Below, in pieces: positions 17,667 through 27,400 of a stretch of 64,000 nucleotides of DNA (positions are counted from its first letter, which is position 1; each line of letters begins with the position of its first letter). The stretch is from Emticicia agri. GTDB lineage: Bacteria > Bacteroidota > Bacteroidia > Cytophagales > Spirosomataceae. Where the stretch lies: contig NZ_SEWF01000005.1 of the NCBI RefSeq assembly GCF_004168285.1, positions 62,001-126,000 on the forward strand, given 5' to 3'. The notes below the pieces were generated by a model, which did no database searches, was not told the origin of the DNA, and saw only the letters and a list, made by a program, of their open reading frames with translations. The position numbers and the translations under genes are program-made.

Positions 17667-18356
17667 ATGAATGGATTAATGGTTTTTTCCACGGTTTCAG
17701 AAGTAAGTATTCTTATTCCTGTGGCTATAATTCTTCTCAGAAGAAAATATTTAAGTACAGAATTAAGAATACTTGCTGCTTACGTGGTTGTTACACTCAT
17801 CAGAAACATTTTTGGCGTAACCTCGGATATACTCTATTTTATAGAGCCGGGTAGAAACTTTCATACGCTGTTTTATTATAACTGGCACTCTATTATAGGA
17901 TTTTATATCATTGCCTTTCTGTATTTTAGTCTGATACATCATAAATACTGGAAGATATTTATTATTGTAGCAGCCTGTATTTTTACTTTCTTTTCTATTT
18001 TAGAAATCCCCTCGGGCTCAATTACTGATATTAGAACTGCTTTTTTCAATAACTATACTTATACTGCTTCAAGTCTGTTGGTGCTTGTCATTGTGTTAGC
18101 TTATTTTTACCAACTTTTGCAAGATCTAAAGGTTGAAAATATTACAAAATTTCCCTACTTTTGGGTAAGTGTAGGCCTGTTATTTTATTTTGGAGGCAAT
18201 TTATTTGTCAACTTATTCCTTATAAAAGCAGCTAAAACTACTACTCAGATGAGTTGGGGCATTATCAACTCTGCGCTTAGTATTTTATTTCATTTGACAA
18301 TCTTTCTGGCGTTCTGGTATAGCAAATCTTTGAATAAAACTCAGCAGGATGAGTGA
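17667..18356 (+). CDS. Seven-transmembrane protein of a sensor operon
   Basis: 229 residues with seven hydrophobic segments evenly spread (starting near residues 5, 32, 68, 95, 127, 158 and 200). Soluble loops are short and there is no catalytic motif. It overlaps the histidine kinase gene by eight bases (ATGAGTGA), so translation is probably coupled. By position I infer that it is the membrane sensing partner of the kinase, which itself has only one membrane segment. No named family recognised. Confidence 0.7.
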   Translation: MNGLMVFSTVSEVSILIPVAIILLRRKYLSTELRILAAYVVVTLIRNIFGVTSDILYFIEPGRNFHTLFYYNWHSIIGFYIIAFLYFSLIHHKYWKIFIIVAACIFTFFSILEIPSGSITDIRTAFFNNYTYTASSLLVLVIVLAYFYQLLQDLKVENITKFPYFWVSVGLLFYFGGNLFVNLFLIKAAKTTTQMSWGIINSALSILFHLTIFLAFWYSKSLNKTQQDE

Positions 18357-19149
18357 TTTACAGTTAATTTTTATAGGCTCGTCTGGTCTTATCGTACTAA
18401 TTACCTTTAGTATCCTCTTTGTAGTATATTATAAGCAAAAACAAGCTGAACAAAAAGTTGCCATACAGGAATTAAAAGCCGAAATGCAACGCCAACTGTT
18501 GGAATCATCATTAGAGGTACAAGAGGTAGAAAGACGAAGAATAGCCAAAGACCTGCATGATGAAGTAGGAGCTATGTTATCAATGACAAAAATGAGTTTT
18601 AATCAGCTAATAAAAAAACTGAATACATCGGCTGAACTCACAGAGCAAGGAAAAACCACTAAAGAATTTTTGGAAGAATCTATCAGCCAGGTAAGACGAA
18701 TTTCACGCGAATTGGTACCCAGTACTTTAGAAGACTTCGGTCTTATTTCTGCCATCGATGAATTTATCCAGAAGATTCATATAGCCTCAGGAGTATTATT
18801 TATCTTTAACCATGAAGGCATAGAAGATACTCAGCGTTTCGACAAGAAAATTGAACTGACGATATACAGAATAGCACAGGAGTTAGTCAATAATGCCTTA
18901 AAACACGCCGAGGCGCAAGAAATTACCTTGAAACTTTCGGCACAAGCACGTAAACTTCTTTTTATTTTTACCGATAATGGCAAAGGATTTGATTTGGAGG
19001 CGGTGAAGAAAGATCCTAAATCTGGTCTGGGTTTAAGAAATATAGAGAGTCGCCTGAGTGTGGTAAATGGTACTTTTACATTCAAAACAAGTATTGGACA
19101 AGGTACTCATACAAAAATAGAAATCCCATTACCTAAAAATGAATCATGA
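18349..19149 (+). CDS. Sensor histidine kinase, HisKA_3 (NarX/DesK-type)
   Basis: 266 residues. One N-terminal membrane segment (about residues 5-27) is followed by a coiled coil (KQKQAEQKVAIQELKAEMQ) and the HisKA_3 phosphoacceptor box with His70 in RRRIAKDLHDEVGAML. The HATPase domain carries the N box (AQELVNNALKHAEA), G1 (FTDNGKGFD) and G2 (GLGLRNIESRLS). No extracellular sensor domain is present, so input probably comes from the neighbouring 7TM protein. Its 3' end overlaps the response regulator gene by 11 bases. Confidence 0.93.
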   Translation: MSDLQLIFIGSSGLIVLITFSILFVVYYKQKQAEQKVAIQELKAEMQRQLLESSLEVQEVERRRIAKDLHDEVGAMLSMTKMSFNQLIKKLNTSAELTEQGKTTKEFLEESISQVRRISRELVPSTLEDFGLISAIDEFIQKIHIASGVLFIFNHEGIEDTQRFDKKIELTIYRIAQELVNNALKHAEAQEITLKLSAQARKLLFIFTDNGKGFDLEAVKKDPKSGLGLRNIESRLSVVNGTFTFKTSIGQGTHTKIEIPLPKNES

Positions 19150-19801
19150 TATGTCGAATATAAGAATTGCCGTAGTTGATGACCATAGTCTGTTCAGAAA
19201 AGGAATGATTTCAATTCTACAACTCGTTCCTGACTTTGAAGTGGTAATGGAAGCCACTAACGGATTGGAATTTTTACATAAACTACAACAAACACCTGTA
19301 GATGTGGTGCTGATGGATTTACAGATGCCACAATTAGATGGCACTAAAGCCACAGAGATTATAAGAGAGAAGTTTCCGCAGGTAAAGGTGATAATCTTAT
19401 CGATGCACGATGAAGATAAATATATTCTGCACCTGATGGAAATTGGTGCCAATGGTTATTTACTGAAAGATAATGACCCCGAGGAGGTAGAAAAAGCCAT
19501 CAGGAAAGTAATTGAGACTGATATTTACTTCAGCGATTTTGTGAGCAAAGTAATGCTTCGTAAAATGACCCGTAAGAATCAGCAAGAAAATAAGATATTC
19601 AACTATAAAACCGATATTTCAGACCGTGAAAAAGAAGTTCTTGTACATATATGTGAAGGACTAACAACCACCGAAATAGGCGATATTCTTTCATTAAGCC
19701 CCCGGACAGTTGAGGGACATCGGTTAAGAATGATAGAAAAATTAGGAGTAAAGAATACGGCAGGTCTGGTAGCGTTTGCTATCAAAAATAACTTGGTCTG
19801 A
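19139..19801 (+). CDS. NarL/FixJ-type response regulator
   Basis: 220 residues. Receiver domain with the acidic pair AVVDDHS and phosphoacceptor Asp60 in VVLMDLQMP, and the conserved Lys in YLLKDNDPEE. The C-terminal LuxR-type helix-turn-helix covers about residues 158-220 (DREKEVLVHICEGLTTTEIG, SPRTVEGHRLRMIEKL). It is the cognate partner of the overlapping kinase. An alternative start at 19151 (MSNIRIAVVDD) would remove the overlap. It ends exactly where the convergent RidA gene ends, leaving no room for a terminator. Confidence 0.94.
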   Translation: MNHDMSNIRIAVVDDHSLFRKGMISILQLVPDFEVVMEATNGLEFLHKLQQTPVDVVLMDLQMPQLDGTKATEIIREKFPQVKVIILSMHDEDKYILHLMEIGANGYLLKDNDPEEVEKAIRKVIETDIYFSDFVSKVMLRKMTRKNQQENKIFNYKTDISDREKEVLVHICEGLTTTEIGDILSLSPRTVEGHRLRMIEKLGVKNTAGLVAFAIKNNLV

Positions 19802-20194
19802 TTAGTTACCTTCCAATACCGCCGTAAATTCAATTTCAACGAGATACTCTTTCTCAATAAGCGCACTTACCTCTACCATTGTGGTACATGGTTTAATAGA
19901 GCCAAAAAACTCTCCGTGCGCTTTACCTATGGTTTCCCATTTCGAAATATCAGTGGTAAAAATACGTGTCCGAACTACATCTTTCAAGCCTGCCCCTAAT
20001 TGTTGCAAAACCTTTTCTACTTTTAAGATAATAAATTTGGTTTGAATGTAGATATCGTTTTTGCCAACTAATTCGCCACTGTTATCAGTTGCAACTGTAC
20101 CGGTTACTTCTATCAGATTTCCGATTTTTACGGCTCTTGAATACCCGACAATATCTTCCCATTTTGCTCCGGTAGAAATGTTTATACGACTCAT
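19802..20194 (-). CDS. RidA-family protein (YjgF/YER057c/UK114)
   Basis: 130 residues. The family traits are an Arg in the active site of VVRTRIFTTDIS, the stretch PCTTMVEVSALIEKEYLVEIEFTAV at the C-terminus, and NLIEVTGTVATD in the middle. Canonical RidA deaminates reactive enamine/imine intermediates such as 2-aminoacrylate; this one is a slightly divergent branch, so the exact substrate is uncertain. Tail to tail with the response regulator gene, with no gap. Confidence 0.88.
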   Translation of the reverse strand: MSRINISTGAKWEDIVGYSRAVKIGNLIEVTGTVATDNSGELVGKNDIYIQTKFIILKVEKVLQQLGAGLKDVVRTRIFTTDISKWETIGKAHGEFFGSIKPCTTMVEVSALIEKEYLVEIEFTAVLEGN

Positions 20195-20263
20195 AGATTA
20201 AAAAGGTCTTTTTTTAAACAAAGGTAGAATAAAAAAGCCCTTTTGCAAATTATGTAATAATTA

Positions 20264-21535
20264 TCAATCGCAAGGATCAGCCGAGATTTTAGCACTAAAA
20301 GAAGCGCCGGGTTCTACTTTAAACCCTGGTTTCAGCAGAATAAATTTTCCGGTTTCATAAGAAATAGAAGACTCTGAAACGGTATTGTTTGCTTGTATCA
20401 ATATCCTCGATTTTTTTTTGGTATTCACAGATAAATCATCATTGACACTACTCAGAATCACCGAATGTACACAAGGGTCTGCTTGTTTTTCATAAGCAAA
20501 CTGTCTGATTTCGGCAACTGTACCTGCTAAGAAACTAAAATTTAAAGTAGTTGAATTATTAGGTGTAGTACAGAGTTCACCACAAGGAAAACTATAAGTA
20601 CTAAACGAAAACGTTCCGAACGAATATTTGTCTTCATCAGGGCAGGATGGTGCTTCAAACGGACATTCATTCTTGAACTGTTTTTCTCCGTATAAAAACC
20701 TGAAACGGTTATCGTTGGTGTATATACCCATGCCAAAATCATACTGATTAGTCATAGCTACCCAATTTTCGGTAGCCTTATTCCAGAAATTTTCATTATT
20801 AGGAGCACCGGGGGGTATATTTGTTCTGTAATCAACAGGCTGATTAGTAAAAGGAGCCGATTCGTTGTAGGTATACCATCTCTCTGCAAAAGGGAAATTG
20901 AGATTAATAAATATATTCAGCGAAACCCCAGTATTTGAATTACTCACAGCATAGGGAATATTTCGTGTTTGTTTTGCTGAAAAATGCGCCGAAATACCTT
21001 CTAAATCTACCCAATATTCATTGTAGGCTCCTGCATCAATTTTTTTGTAAATGCCAAGACTATCTTTTACAAACCCCCATTCCCATAGTTTAGCTTTTAA
21101 ATATAGAGTACCCGTACTTTGATTAAACCTGATTTCTTCGGGCAGGCCACCCAGATTATCGGTATTAGTCATGTATTCGTTATAAAAACTTCCTTGCACC
21201 AATCCATTCCACTCACGGGTAGCTCCTCCGGCATATGGGAAAACCTCTGTCAGGTATTTAGCGGTCTGGTATGGTCGCCAGGTGTTAGGTTGGTCAGGAT
21301 AGATACGGGTTTCAAAACCTGCCTGTCTGCCTGCATCATGGTTATTGATTAAGTTGGCTCCATTTGGCATTCTGGCAAAATAACTCACTGCTCCACCCAT
21401 CCGTTTGTCGAACCCGATTTTTATAATGGTATTATTCAGGTAGTATCTCAGGCTATCTTCCGAAAACATGGTTTGGGAAGCAACCCGGCTATATACTAAA
21501 AACAAAAAGATAAATGGAAAATATTTTCTAAACAT
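20264..21535 (-). CDS. Secreted protein with 3-coathanger-type C-terminal domain
   Basis: 423 residues with signal peptide (FPFIFLFLVYSRVASQ). The large N-terminal part (residues 22-350) is rich in aromatic residues, Asn and Gly, with paired cysteines (CPFEAPSC, CGELC), and looks like an all-beta carbohydrate-binding fold; I do not recognise it. The last 60 residues (ANNTVSESSISYETGKFI, LLKPGFKVEPGASFSAKI) match the 3-coathanger stack pattern common in Cytophagales surface proteins. It lies downstream of, and on the same strand as, the LytTR and YadA-head genes and may share their regulation. Confidence 0.7.
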   Translation of the reverse strand: MFRKYFPFIFLFLVYSRVASQTMFSEDSLRYYLNNTIIKIGFDKRMGGAVSYFARMPNGANLINNHDAGRQAGFETRIYPDQPNTWRPYQTAKYLTEVFPYAGGATREWNGLVQGSFYNEYMTNTDNLGGLPEEIRFNQSTGTLYLKAKLWEWGFVKDSLGIYKKIDAGAYNEYWVDLEGISAHFSAKQTRNIPYAVSNSNTGVSLNIFINLNFPFAERWYTYNESAPFTNQPVDYRTNIPPGAPNNENFWNKATENWVAMTNQYDFGMGIYTNDNRFRFLYGEKQFKNECPFEAPSCPDEDKYSFGTFSFSTYSFPCGELCTTPNNSTTLNFSFLAGTVAEIRQFAYEKQADPCVHSVILSSVNDDLSVNTKKKSRILIQANNTVSESSISYETGKFILLKPGFKVEPGASFSAKISADPCD

Positions 21536-21635
21536 TTCCTTGAGGTGTTTTAGAGCTAATAAAAGGATTACATGTAAGTCGGACTTATTTCCTGTGCGGT
21601 CAGAGATTGGTTTTTGAATGATCCGTATGTATTTT

Positions 21636-21947
21636 CTATAGCTGAATTTTGCTTAGTAGTTTTCTGCGTCGGCGTGATACTGAAAACCGGGTACCATCAT
21701 TTAATAAAATACTCATTTCCTTACAACCTGATTTAAGCCATTGAATAGCCGAAAAATTAATTAACTGGCTTCGGTTGACCCTATAAAAATTACAATCTTT
21801 TAGCTTTTCTTCAAATATCTGTAAGGTTCTCGAACTTAGTGCCTTTCTATTGTCGTTCAGGTAAACCATCGTATAATTTCCCTGCGATTCAAGATAAAGA
21901 ATATCTTGTGAGCTGATGTCTTTTTTACTGATTCTGATTGTTTTCAT
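21636..21947 (-). CDS. Stand-alone LytTR DNA-binding protein
   Basis: 103 residues consisting only of a LytTR domain (DILYLESQGNYTMVYLND, LSSRTLQIFEEKL, FYRVNRSQLINFSAI, NDGTRFSVSRRRRKLL). There is no receiver or membrane domain. It starts nine bases after the stop of the YadA-head gene and is therefore very likely co-transcribed with it. Stand-alone LytTR proteins can regulate their own operon; whether this one does is inference. Confidence 0.88.
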   Translation of the reverse strand: MKTIRISKKDISSQDILYLESQGNYTMVYLNDNRKALSSRTLQIFEEKLKDCNFYRVNRSQLINFSAIQWLKSGCKEMSILLNDGTRFSVSRRRRKLLSKIQL

Positions 21948-21956
21948 GGTTGTATA

Positions 21957-23507
21957 TTATTTTGAATAAGCGAAAATAACCCCTCTCAAAGCCATATCGG
22001 TACCTTGCCAGTTAGACTCACATTCTAATTTCAGATAATAATAATACTTACTGTTATCTATTTTTGTCTCCTTATCAAAATCAGCAGTAGCTTCCCGAAT
22101 AGTACCGGGAGAAGTATCATCGCTAAGTATAATTACTTCTATGCTTCCTACGGCATCAGTTTGTTTTTCTACGCTGTAGAAAGTCAGTTTCATTTCACCA
22201 CCTGAATTTTGCTTATAGTTCATTATCATCTTCGACATCAGAGCCCCATCTGGTAACTCCACCGGAGCAAAAGCGTGTGCATCTCCACTCTTGGTACCAT
22301 TGGCGAAAGAAATCAAGGCTCTTTCTACATTTCTGACAAAAGCAGTTAAAGGTGTAGACGCCGACAAAACAGGGTGAAATCCCAAGGCAGAAACATTGTA
22401 GTATAAAAGATTGGCCGAATTGTTTGTACACTCTATCAGATTACCGCTTGCGTCTGTACATACATGGCGTTCACCTATACCTGAAAGACCCGTTGACCTT
22501 AAATTTGAAGCCTGAACTGTTCCGGTAGCAGACATACTACCACCCAATTTTAGTTTGTATGTGGTTGACGAAGTGGGAGTTACACCAATATTCACCACGC
22601 CATTTTTCTGAATCACCATAGCATTGCTTTGGCTTGCTTCACTCTGTCCGTTACCTATATATAGGAGAGGATCCGTGCTTACCCAACTTGTAGCATTAGA
22701 GCTAATTGGCAAATTATAGTAGCCTAATGCAAGAGAATAATAGGCATTAGCTATAGTACCTGTACCAATTGCAGTGCTATAATTTGCCGAAGCTCGCGTG
22801 TTTACCCCGATGGCAATGGAACGAACAGACCCATCAGCCAATGAAAACTGACCCATAGCGATACCACCCTCACCGGAAGCATGGGCACTTTCGCCTATAG
22901 CAACAGTATTTGACGTTCCATCTGAAATTGCCCCTATCCCAAAAGCCATATTACGATATCCTGAAGCATGAGAACCCTCTCCAATCGCAATCGTATTTGA
23001 AGTTCCATCTGATATTGCTCCGGTGCCGATAGCCACATTCCCAACCCCAGATGCCCATGAGTTATAACCCGTAGCAAACGAATGAAGCCCTACATTAGCG
23101 GCGTCCCAAGCATTACCATTGACTGTACCAGCCCTGAAAGCACTTCTTGAGGGTATCCACATCATTCGTGTACCGCTACCAGCCACCGGAGCCGTTGGTG
23201 GATTAGTTGTATTATTAGCAGTTATCGGCACAATAGTACCATAACTCGACCAAAACCCACCAGCATTTGTATTTTGTATCTCATTGCCTCCCAAGCCTGC
23301 CACCGTCCATAGTCCTGAGCCGCCTGCCGGAGTCTGCCAGGTTGCCCTACCCTGAGCATCAGAGGTAAGTACTTTCCCTGCTCCTTCACCTATGTTCATT
23401 AATCTGAGTGGGACACGGGTTTTAAAGGAATCCGTTCTTGCCTCTACAAATTGTGCATTTGCCTCAAATGTGGCTACAGATAAAAGAAGTAAAAATATTT
23501 TTTTCAT
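21957..23507 (-). CDS. Secreted protein with YadA-like head repeats but no autotransporter anchor
   Basis: 516 residues with signal peptide (MKKIFLLLLSVATFEANA). After a beta-rich start (residues 20-115), residues about 140-270 hold YadA/Hia-type head repeats of roughly 14 residues (VAIGTGAISDG, IAIGEGSHASG, AMGQFSLADG, AIGVNTRASA, AIGTGTIANA). These fold as a left-handed beta roll in trimeric adhesins. The remaining 240 residues hold a beta-sandwich-like domain, not the stalk and four-strand barrel anchor of trimeric autotransporters. The upstream region has a 36-base perfect palindrome (23554-23589) and a TAGCTTTG -7 element. Function is probably as a surface or phage-tail-fibre-like adhesin. 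Confidence 0.8.
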   Translation of the reverse strand: MKKIFLLLLSVATFEANAQFVEARTDSFKTRVPLRLMNIGEGAGKVLTSDAQGRATWQTPAGGSGLWTVAGLGGNEIQNTNAGGFWSSYGTIVPITANNTTNPPTAPVAGSGTRMMWIPSRSAFRAGTVNGNAWDAANVGLHSFATGYNSWASGVGNVAIGTGAISDGTSNTIAIGEGSHASGYRNMAFGIGAISDGTSNTVAIGESAHASGEGGIAMGQFSLADGSVRSIAIGVNTRASANYSTAIGTGTIANAYYSLALGYYNLPISSNATSWVSTDPLLYIGNGQSEASQSNAMVIQKNGVVNIGVTPTSSTTYKLKLGGSMSATGTVQASNLRSTGLSGIGERHVCTDASGNLIECTNNSANLLYYNVSALGFHPVLSASTPLTAFVRNVERALISFANGTKSGDAHAFAPVELPDGALMSKMIMNYKQNSGGEMKLTFYSVEKQTDAVGSIEVIILSDDTSPGTIREATADFDKETKIDNSKYYYYLKLECESNWQGTDMALRGVIFAYSK

Positions 23508-23532
23508 GGTCTGATCTGTTATTTGATGGATA

Positions 23533-23540
23533 CAAAGCTA
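23533..23540 (-). promoter_or_regulatory. -7 promoter element of the YadA-head/LytTR operon
   Basis: Read on the minus strand this is TAGCTTTG, an exact TAnnTTTG match 26 bases before the start codon. The 36-base palindrome begins 13 bases further upstream and would cover the -33 region. Confidence 0.5.
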
Positions 23541-23553
23541 AACCATAAAAAAT

Positions 23554-23589
23554 CACCATGCACCTACTAAAGTTAGTAGGTGCATGGTG
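23554..23589. promoter_or_regulatory. 36-bp perfect palindrome, candidate operator for a NarL-type regulator
   Basis: CACCATGCACCTACTAA (23554-23570), two bases, then its exact reverse complement (23573-23589). The core CTACTAA-N2-TTAGTAG (23564-23579) has the 7-2-7 geometry of NarL-family sites and recurs at 24384-24399 at practically the same distance (56-57 bases) from the start codon of the neighbouring response regulator gene. Confidence 0.6.
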
Positions 23590-23689
23590 CAGATAACTCT
23601 TCTAATTTTACTCTTATTGTCTGTAATCCCCTATTTATTCTAAGAACTAAAGCTTCACTATACAAGACTGTTCAGGCTGCGTTTTACTA

Positions 23690-24328
23690 TTATACTATCT
23701 GCCGCTTTACTGCTTTTGAGATAGCTTCGGTAGCAGAGTTTACATGTAGTTTTCTGTAGATATTTTTGAGATGGAAGTTGACTGTTGAGATACTTATTTT
23801 ACACTCGTCGGCAATCAGTTTATAACTCATCCCTTTTACAAGGCAGTCTAAAACTTTTTGTTCGTTCACCGATAATTCCTTGTATTCTTCTTTGGCAAAA
23901 GTCTGGTTTTGCTGTTGAAACATAGTCCAAACCTTACGGGCTATTACGGGAGGCATAGGCGAACCGCCCTGAGATACTTCAATAATGGCTTCTATGTATC
24001 GTTCAGGGCTTGAGTCTTTTAATATATAGCCACTTGCACCTGCACAGATAGAAGCAAAAATGCGTGCATTGTCTTCAAAAACTGTCTGCATCAGAATCTG
24101 TACATCAGGAAACTCTGCTTTAATCAGTTGTACTGCCTCAATACCTGTAATGCCAGGCATCTGAATATCCATCAGTACTACATCAGGTTTATCTTTACGA
24201 ACAACCTTAATTACCTCATTGGCATTCGGATAAGCCCCCGTAAGCAGTAATTCTTCCGCTACTCTGATTGTTTCAGCCAACAGTTCCCGGATTTCCCGGA
24301 CATCTTCAAAAATCGTTACACGTATCAT
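23690..24328 (-). CDS. NarL/FixJ-type response regulator
   Basis: 212 residues. The receiver has the acidic cluster TIFEDVREIRELL, phosphoacceptor Asp54 in VVLMDIQMPG and Lys in YILKDSSPERY. The LuxR-type DNA-binding domain (about residues 148-212) includes LSVNEQKVLDCLVKGMSYKLIA and ISTVNFHLKNIYRKL. It is 106 bases downstream of the giant sensor kinase gene on the same strand and is probably its partner. A CTACTAA-N2-TTAGTAG site lies 56 bases upstream of its start, consistent with autoregulation. Confidence 0.93.
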   Translation of the reverse strand: MIRVTIFEDVREIRELLAETIRVAEELLLTGAYPNANEVIKVVRKDKPDVVLMDIQMPGITGIEAVQLIKAEFPDVQILMQTVFEDNARIFASICAGASGYILKDSSPERYIEAIIEVSQGGSPMPPVIARKVWTMFQQQNQTFAKEEYKELSVNEQKVLDCLVKGMSYKLIADECKISISTVNFHLKNIYRKLHVNSATEAISKAVKRQIV

Positions 24329-24383
24329 AAAGTAGTTAGAAAAGAATTTTTGTAAAATTCACGATAATCTTCGTTCCTCACAA

Positions 24384-24399
24384 CTACTAAAATTAGTAG
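24384..24399. promoter_or_regulatory. 7-2-7 palindrome upstream of the response regulator gene
   Basis: CTACTAA-AA-TTAGTAG, identical in both half-sites to the core of the palindrome at 23564-23579. It lies 56 bases upstream of the regulator start codon at 24328. Confidence 0.6.
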
Positions 24400-24434
24400 G
24401 AAAAAGTCTGTTTCATCAGGTTCAACCATAAGGA

Positions 24435-27400
24435 TTATTGAAAAGTAAAATTCAATTCTATTGTTGTACCCTTGCCAATAGTGGAACATATCTCTACTTT
24501 CCCTCCTAATGTTTCGGCTCTTTTCCGAAAATTAAGTAACCCGTTTCCCTGATGGGTGTCTTTGGTATCAAAACCTCTGCCATTATCTTTAATCGTCAGT
24601 TTGCCATGTTTGCCAAAAGCTGACGAAATTAATCGAAAATCAAGCTGTACTTCGGTTGCTTCTGAGTGTTTGGCAATATTATTAATGGCTTCTTTAAAAA
24701 AAAGATACAAATTGCGCCTGTTCTGGGTCGATAAAGGGATGGCAGGTATCTGTTCATCAATTGCCAGATTCAGTTCTATTTGTTTGGCAGATAACATTTC
24801 TTTAGCAAACTGCACCATACGGTCGAGCCACTCGGCAGAATCATCATTCTGCGGATTCATGTCATATACGGCTTCTCTTACCTGCCGCATCATTTCTCTT
24901 GAACGACTACTGATTTTATTGAAAATCTCTGAAGTTTCAGGACCTGATTTCCTGAATTTCATGCGATTGAGTTCTGAAAACATCGTGAGGCTACTCAAAG
25001 ATGCGGCTAAATCATCATGTAGATTAGTTGAAATCTCGTTTCTAAGCATCTGCTGCCTTTGTTGTTCTTTCTGGCTACGACGTAACCTATCGCCGAAAGC
25101 TACCGAAAACAACACGATTTCGAGCATTGAACCCACCATCAGGTAGTATTCCTGATTCATAGCCGGAATCACATTCAGGTTTTTTAAAGCAACTATTATA
25201 GCAGCTATTGAGATACTGACCATAGCTAAGGCATAAAGCCAGATAATACGGATATTGCGAGAAACGTAGTTATATACCACATAGCCCTGTATAATCAATA
25301 GAATAAAGGTAAGCCCGATGCTTATAAAATTAGAGTACCACTCATAATGAATAAACAACAGACCACTGAAAAGGAGAATAATATAGGAAAACCACTGAAC
25401 AGGCTTGATTAAACGAAGCAGATTTACCCTCAGATTCAGGAACTGAACAGTAAAATAAATCATGAAAAAAGAGGAAATATTCAGAAAAAGTAAATGTCCT
25501 CTATCATTCAACCATGAGTTTGACCATATATACTGGTAAAAAAAGCCGTATAAGACTGCCTGTAATCCACCGAAACACAAAACATAAAAAATATAATATA
25601 CCAAAGCCTGCTCCCGGATAACCAACCACAAAAAGAAATTGTATAGTACAATGAGGAATATAAAACCAAAGTAAATACCCCAGATTATCTTGCGGTTTGA
25701 CATGGCCTGAAAAAGTTCTGATTCCTGCCAGAAATAGATAGGAAATTTTAAATCCTCAGTACTTTTGCATTTCAGAAAGATGAGGTATTCCTGATTTTCA
25801 ATCATATCAATTTTAAAGATAGGGTTGGCATCTTTAATGGTATTGAGGTGGTAAGGATAGTGGTCGCCTGATTTTTTAGAATGGATAACACGGTTGTTTT
25901 CTACCACAAATAAGTCTATCTCGTTAATACGGCTATTGGCTATTTCCATCAGCCACTGCCTGTCGGCCAGATTCATTACCCGCATCATCAACCATACAGG
26001 TTTATTGGCATAACCAAAGTTTGGAATATCATTGGTTGTGGCTTTAAACTTCCTGATAAATGTTTGGTCTTCCAGCATAGGTCTTGCATACCGATTGTCT
26101 TCATCGACAAATGCCAGACAACGATTACCTACAAAAAACTGATTTTCTTCTTTAACTAAGGTGAAATTGGGGGTGAATATACTTTTAGTAATGTTGTCGG
26201 GATAGAATCGGTTAAATCCATTGACCCCTCCAAAAAACAACTCGCCATCAGAAGCCTGAAAAGAACTGTATCCGTTAAACTCGTAGGCTTGCAGGCCATC
26301 GTTCAGGTTAAATGCTGTGAATCGCTGTTGATGGGTATCAAAACGGGCTATTCCTCTGTTTGTACTTACCCAGATATTATTGTTTTTGTCAATCTCGCAG
26401 GTATAAATAAAGTTATTAGGCAGGCCGTCTTCGGTTGTATAGGTTTGTATAAGTTTATCTTTTAATGAATAACGCACCAGACCCTTACTTGTACCAATCC
26501 ACCAGATTGATTGGTCTTTTGCTAATTGTGCACAAATGGGAATACCTTCCCTGACAATTTTAGTCACAGTAAAATGTCTGAAATTATCCTGGGTATCTAA
26601 TTGCCAAAGTCCCTCATTATATACGCCAACAAAGTATTTCCCCTCTCCTACTTTCTTTAACAAAGAAATTCGCTTATTAGGAAGCACTACTTTTGATTGA
26701 AATTGTTGTGTTTTCTTATTAATAAAGTAAATCCCTCCTTCTGTTCCTACCATCATCGATTCTGTGTCTTCTTCTATACACCTGATAAAGTTTGAGAGTA
26801 CAGGGTCTTTCCCTTTGGTATTGTTCAGTTTCTGAATGCTATAGCCTTTCATTAGCGCCAAACCCTGCGATGTGCCAATCCAGATATTGTCAGAAGAGTC
26901 TTTTTTCAGGTATCTGACCGTATTAGAGGGTAATGGGTTTTGTGTATTATCGTTATAAAAACGCTTGACAACACTTAAATCCTTATCATTTAATATCCAA
27001 AGGCCGCTTTGTTGCGTACCTAATAGCAGTTGTTGCTTCTGCTCGTCTTTAATAATAAACCTTACCGAGTAATTTAATAACTGCTTGGGAAAATCTTGGG
27101 GAAACGGAATTCTGAAACTGCTTAAATTATTAGGTAAAATCTGTATCCGGTCAATACCATAAGGGTCGGTATTGGCCCAGATAATTCCATCAGAATCAAT
27201 ATATACCTGGCTTATCTCATTGATATAGAGGTTATTTTTATCTAAAAAGCCTTCATTTTTTATTTGTGCAAAGGTTTGATTAGCTATCGAATACCTTAAT
27301 AAACCATGTTTCTCTGTACCCAGCCACAAATTCCCTTTGCCATCAGTATCCAAATCAAATACTACATTGATCGGCTTACCTTTTTCGTATTCATTAATGA

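Noticed and set aside
22730-23060. Regularly spaced similar DNA stretches that look like a repeat array or CRISPR
   Set aside because: They lie within the YadA-head gene in frame and encode 14-residue head repeats; spacing follows codons and there are no unique spacers.
24556-25146. 196-codon frame antisense to the sensor kinase
   Set aside because: It is Ser/Cys-rich antisense text of the conserved HATPase and DHp region, the usual shadow of a biased gene.
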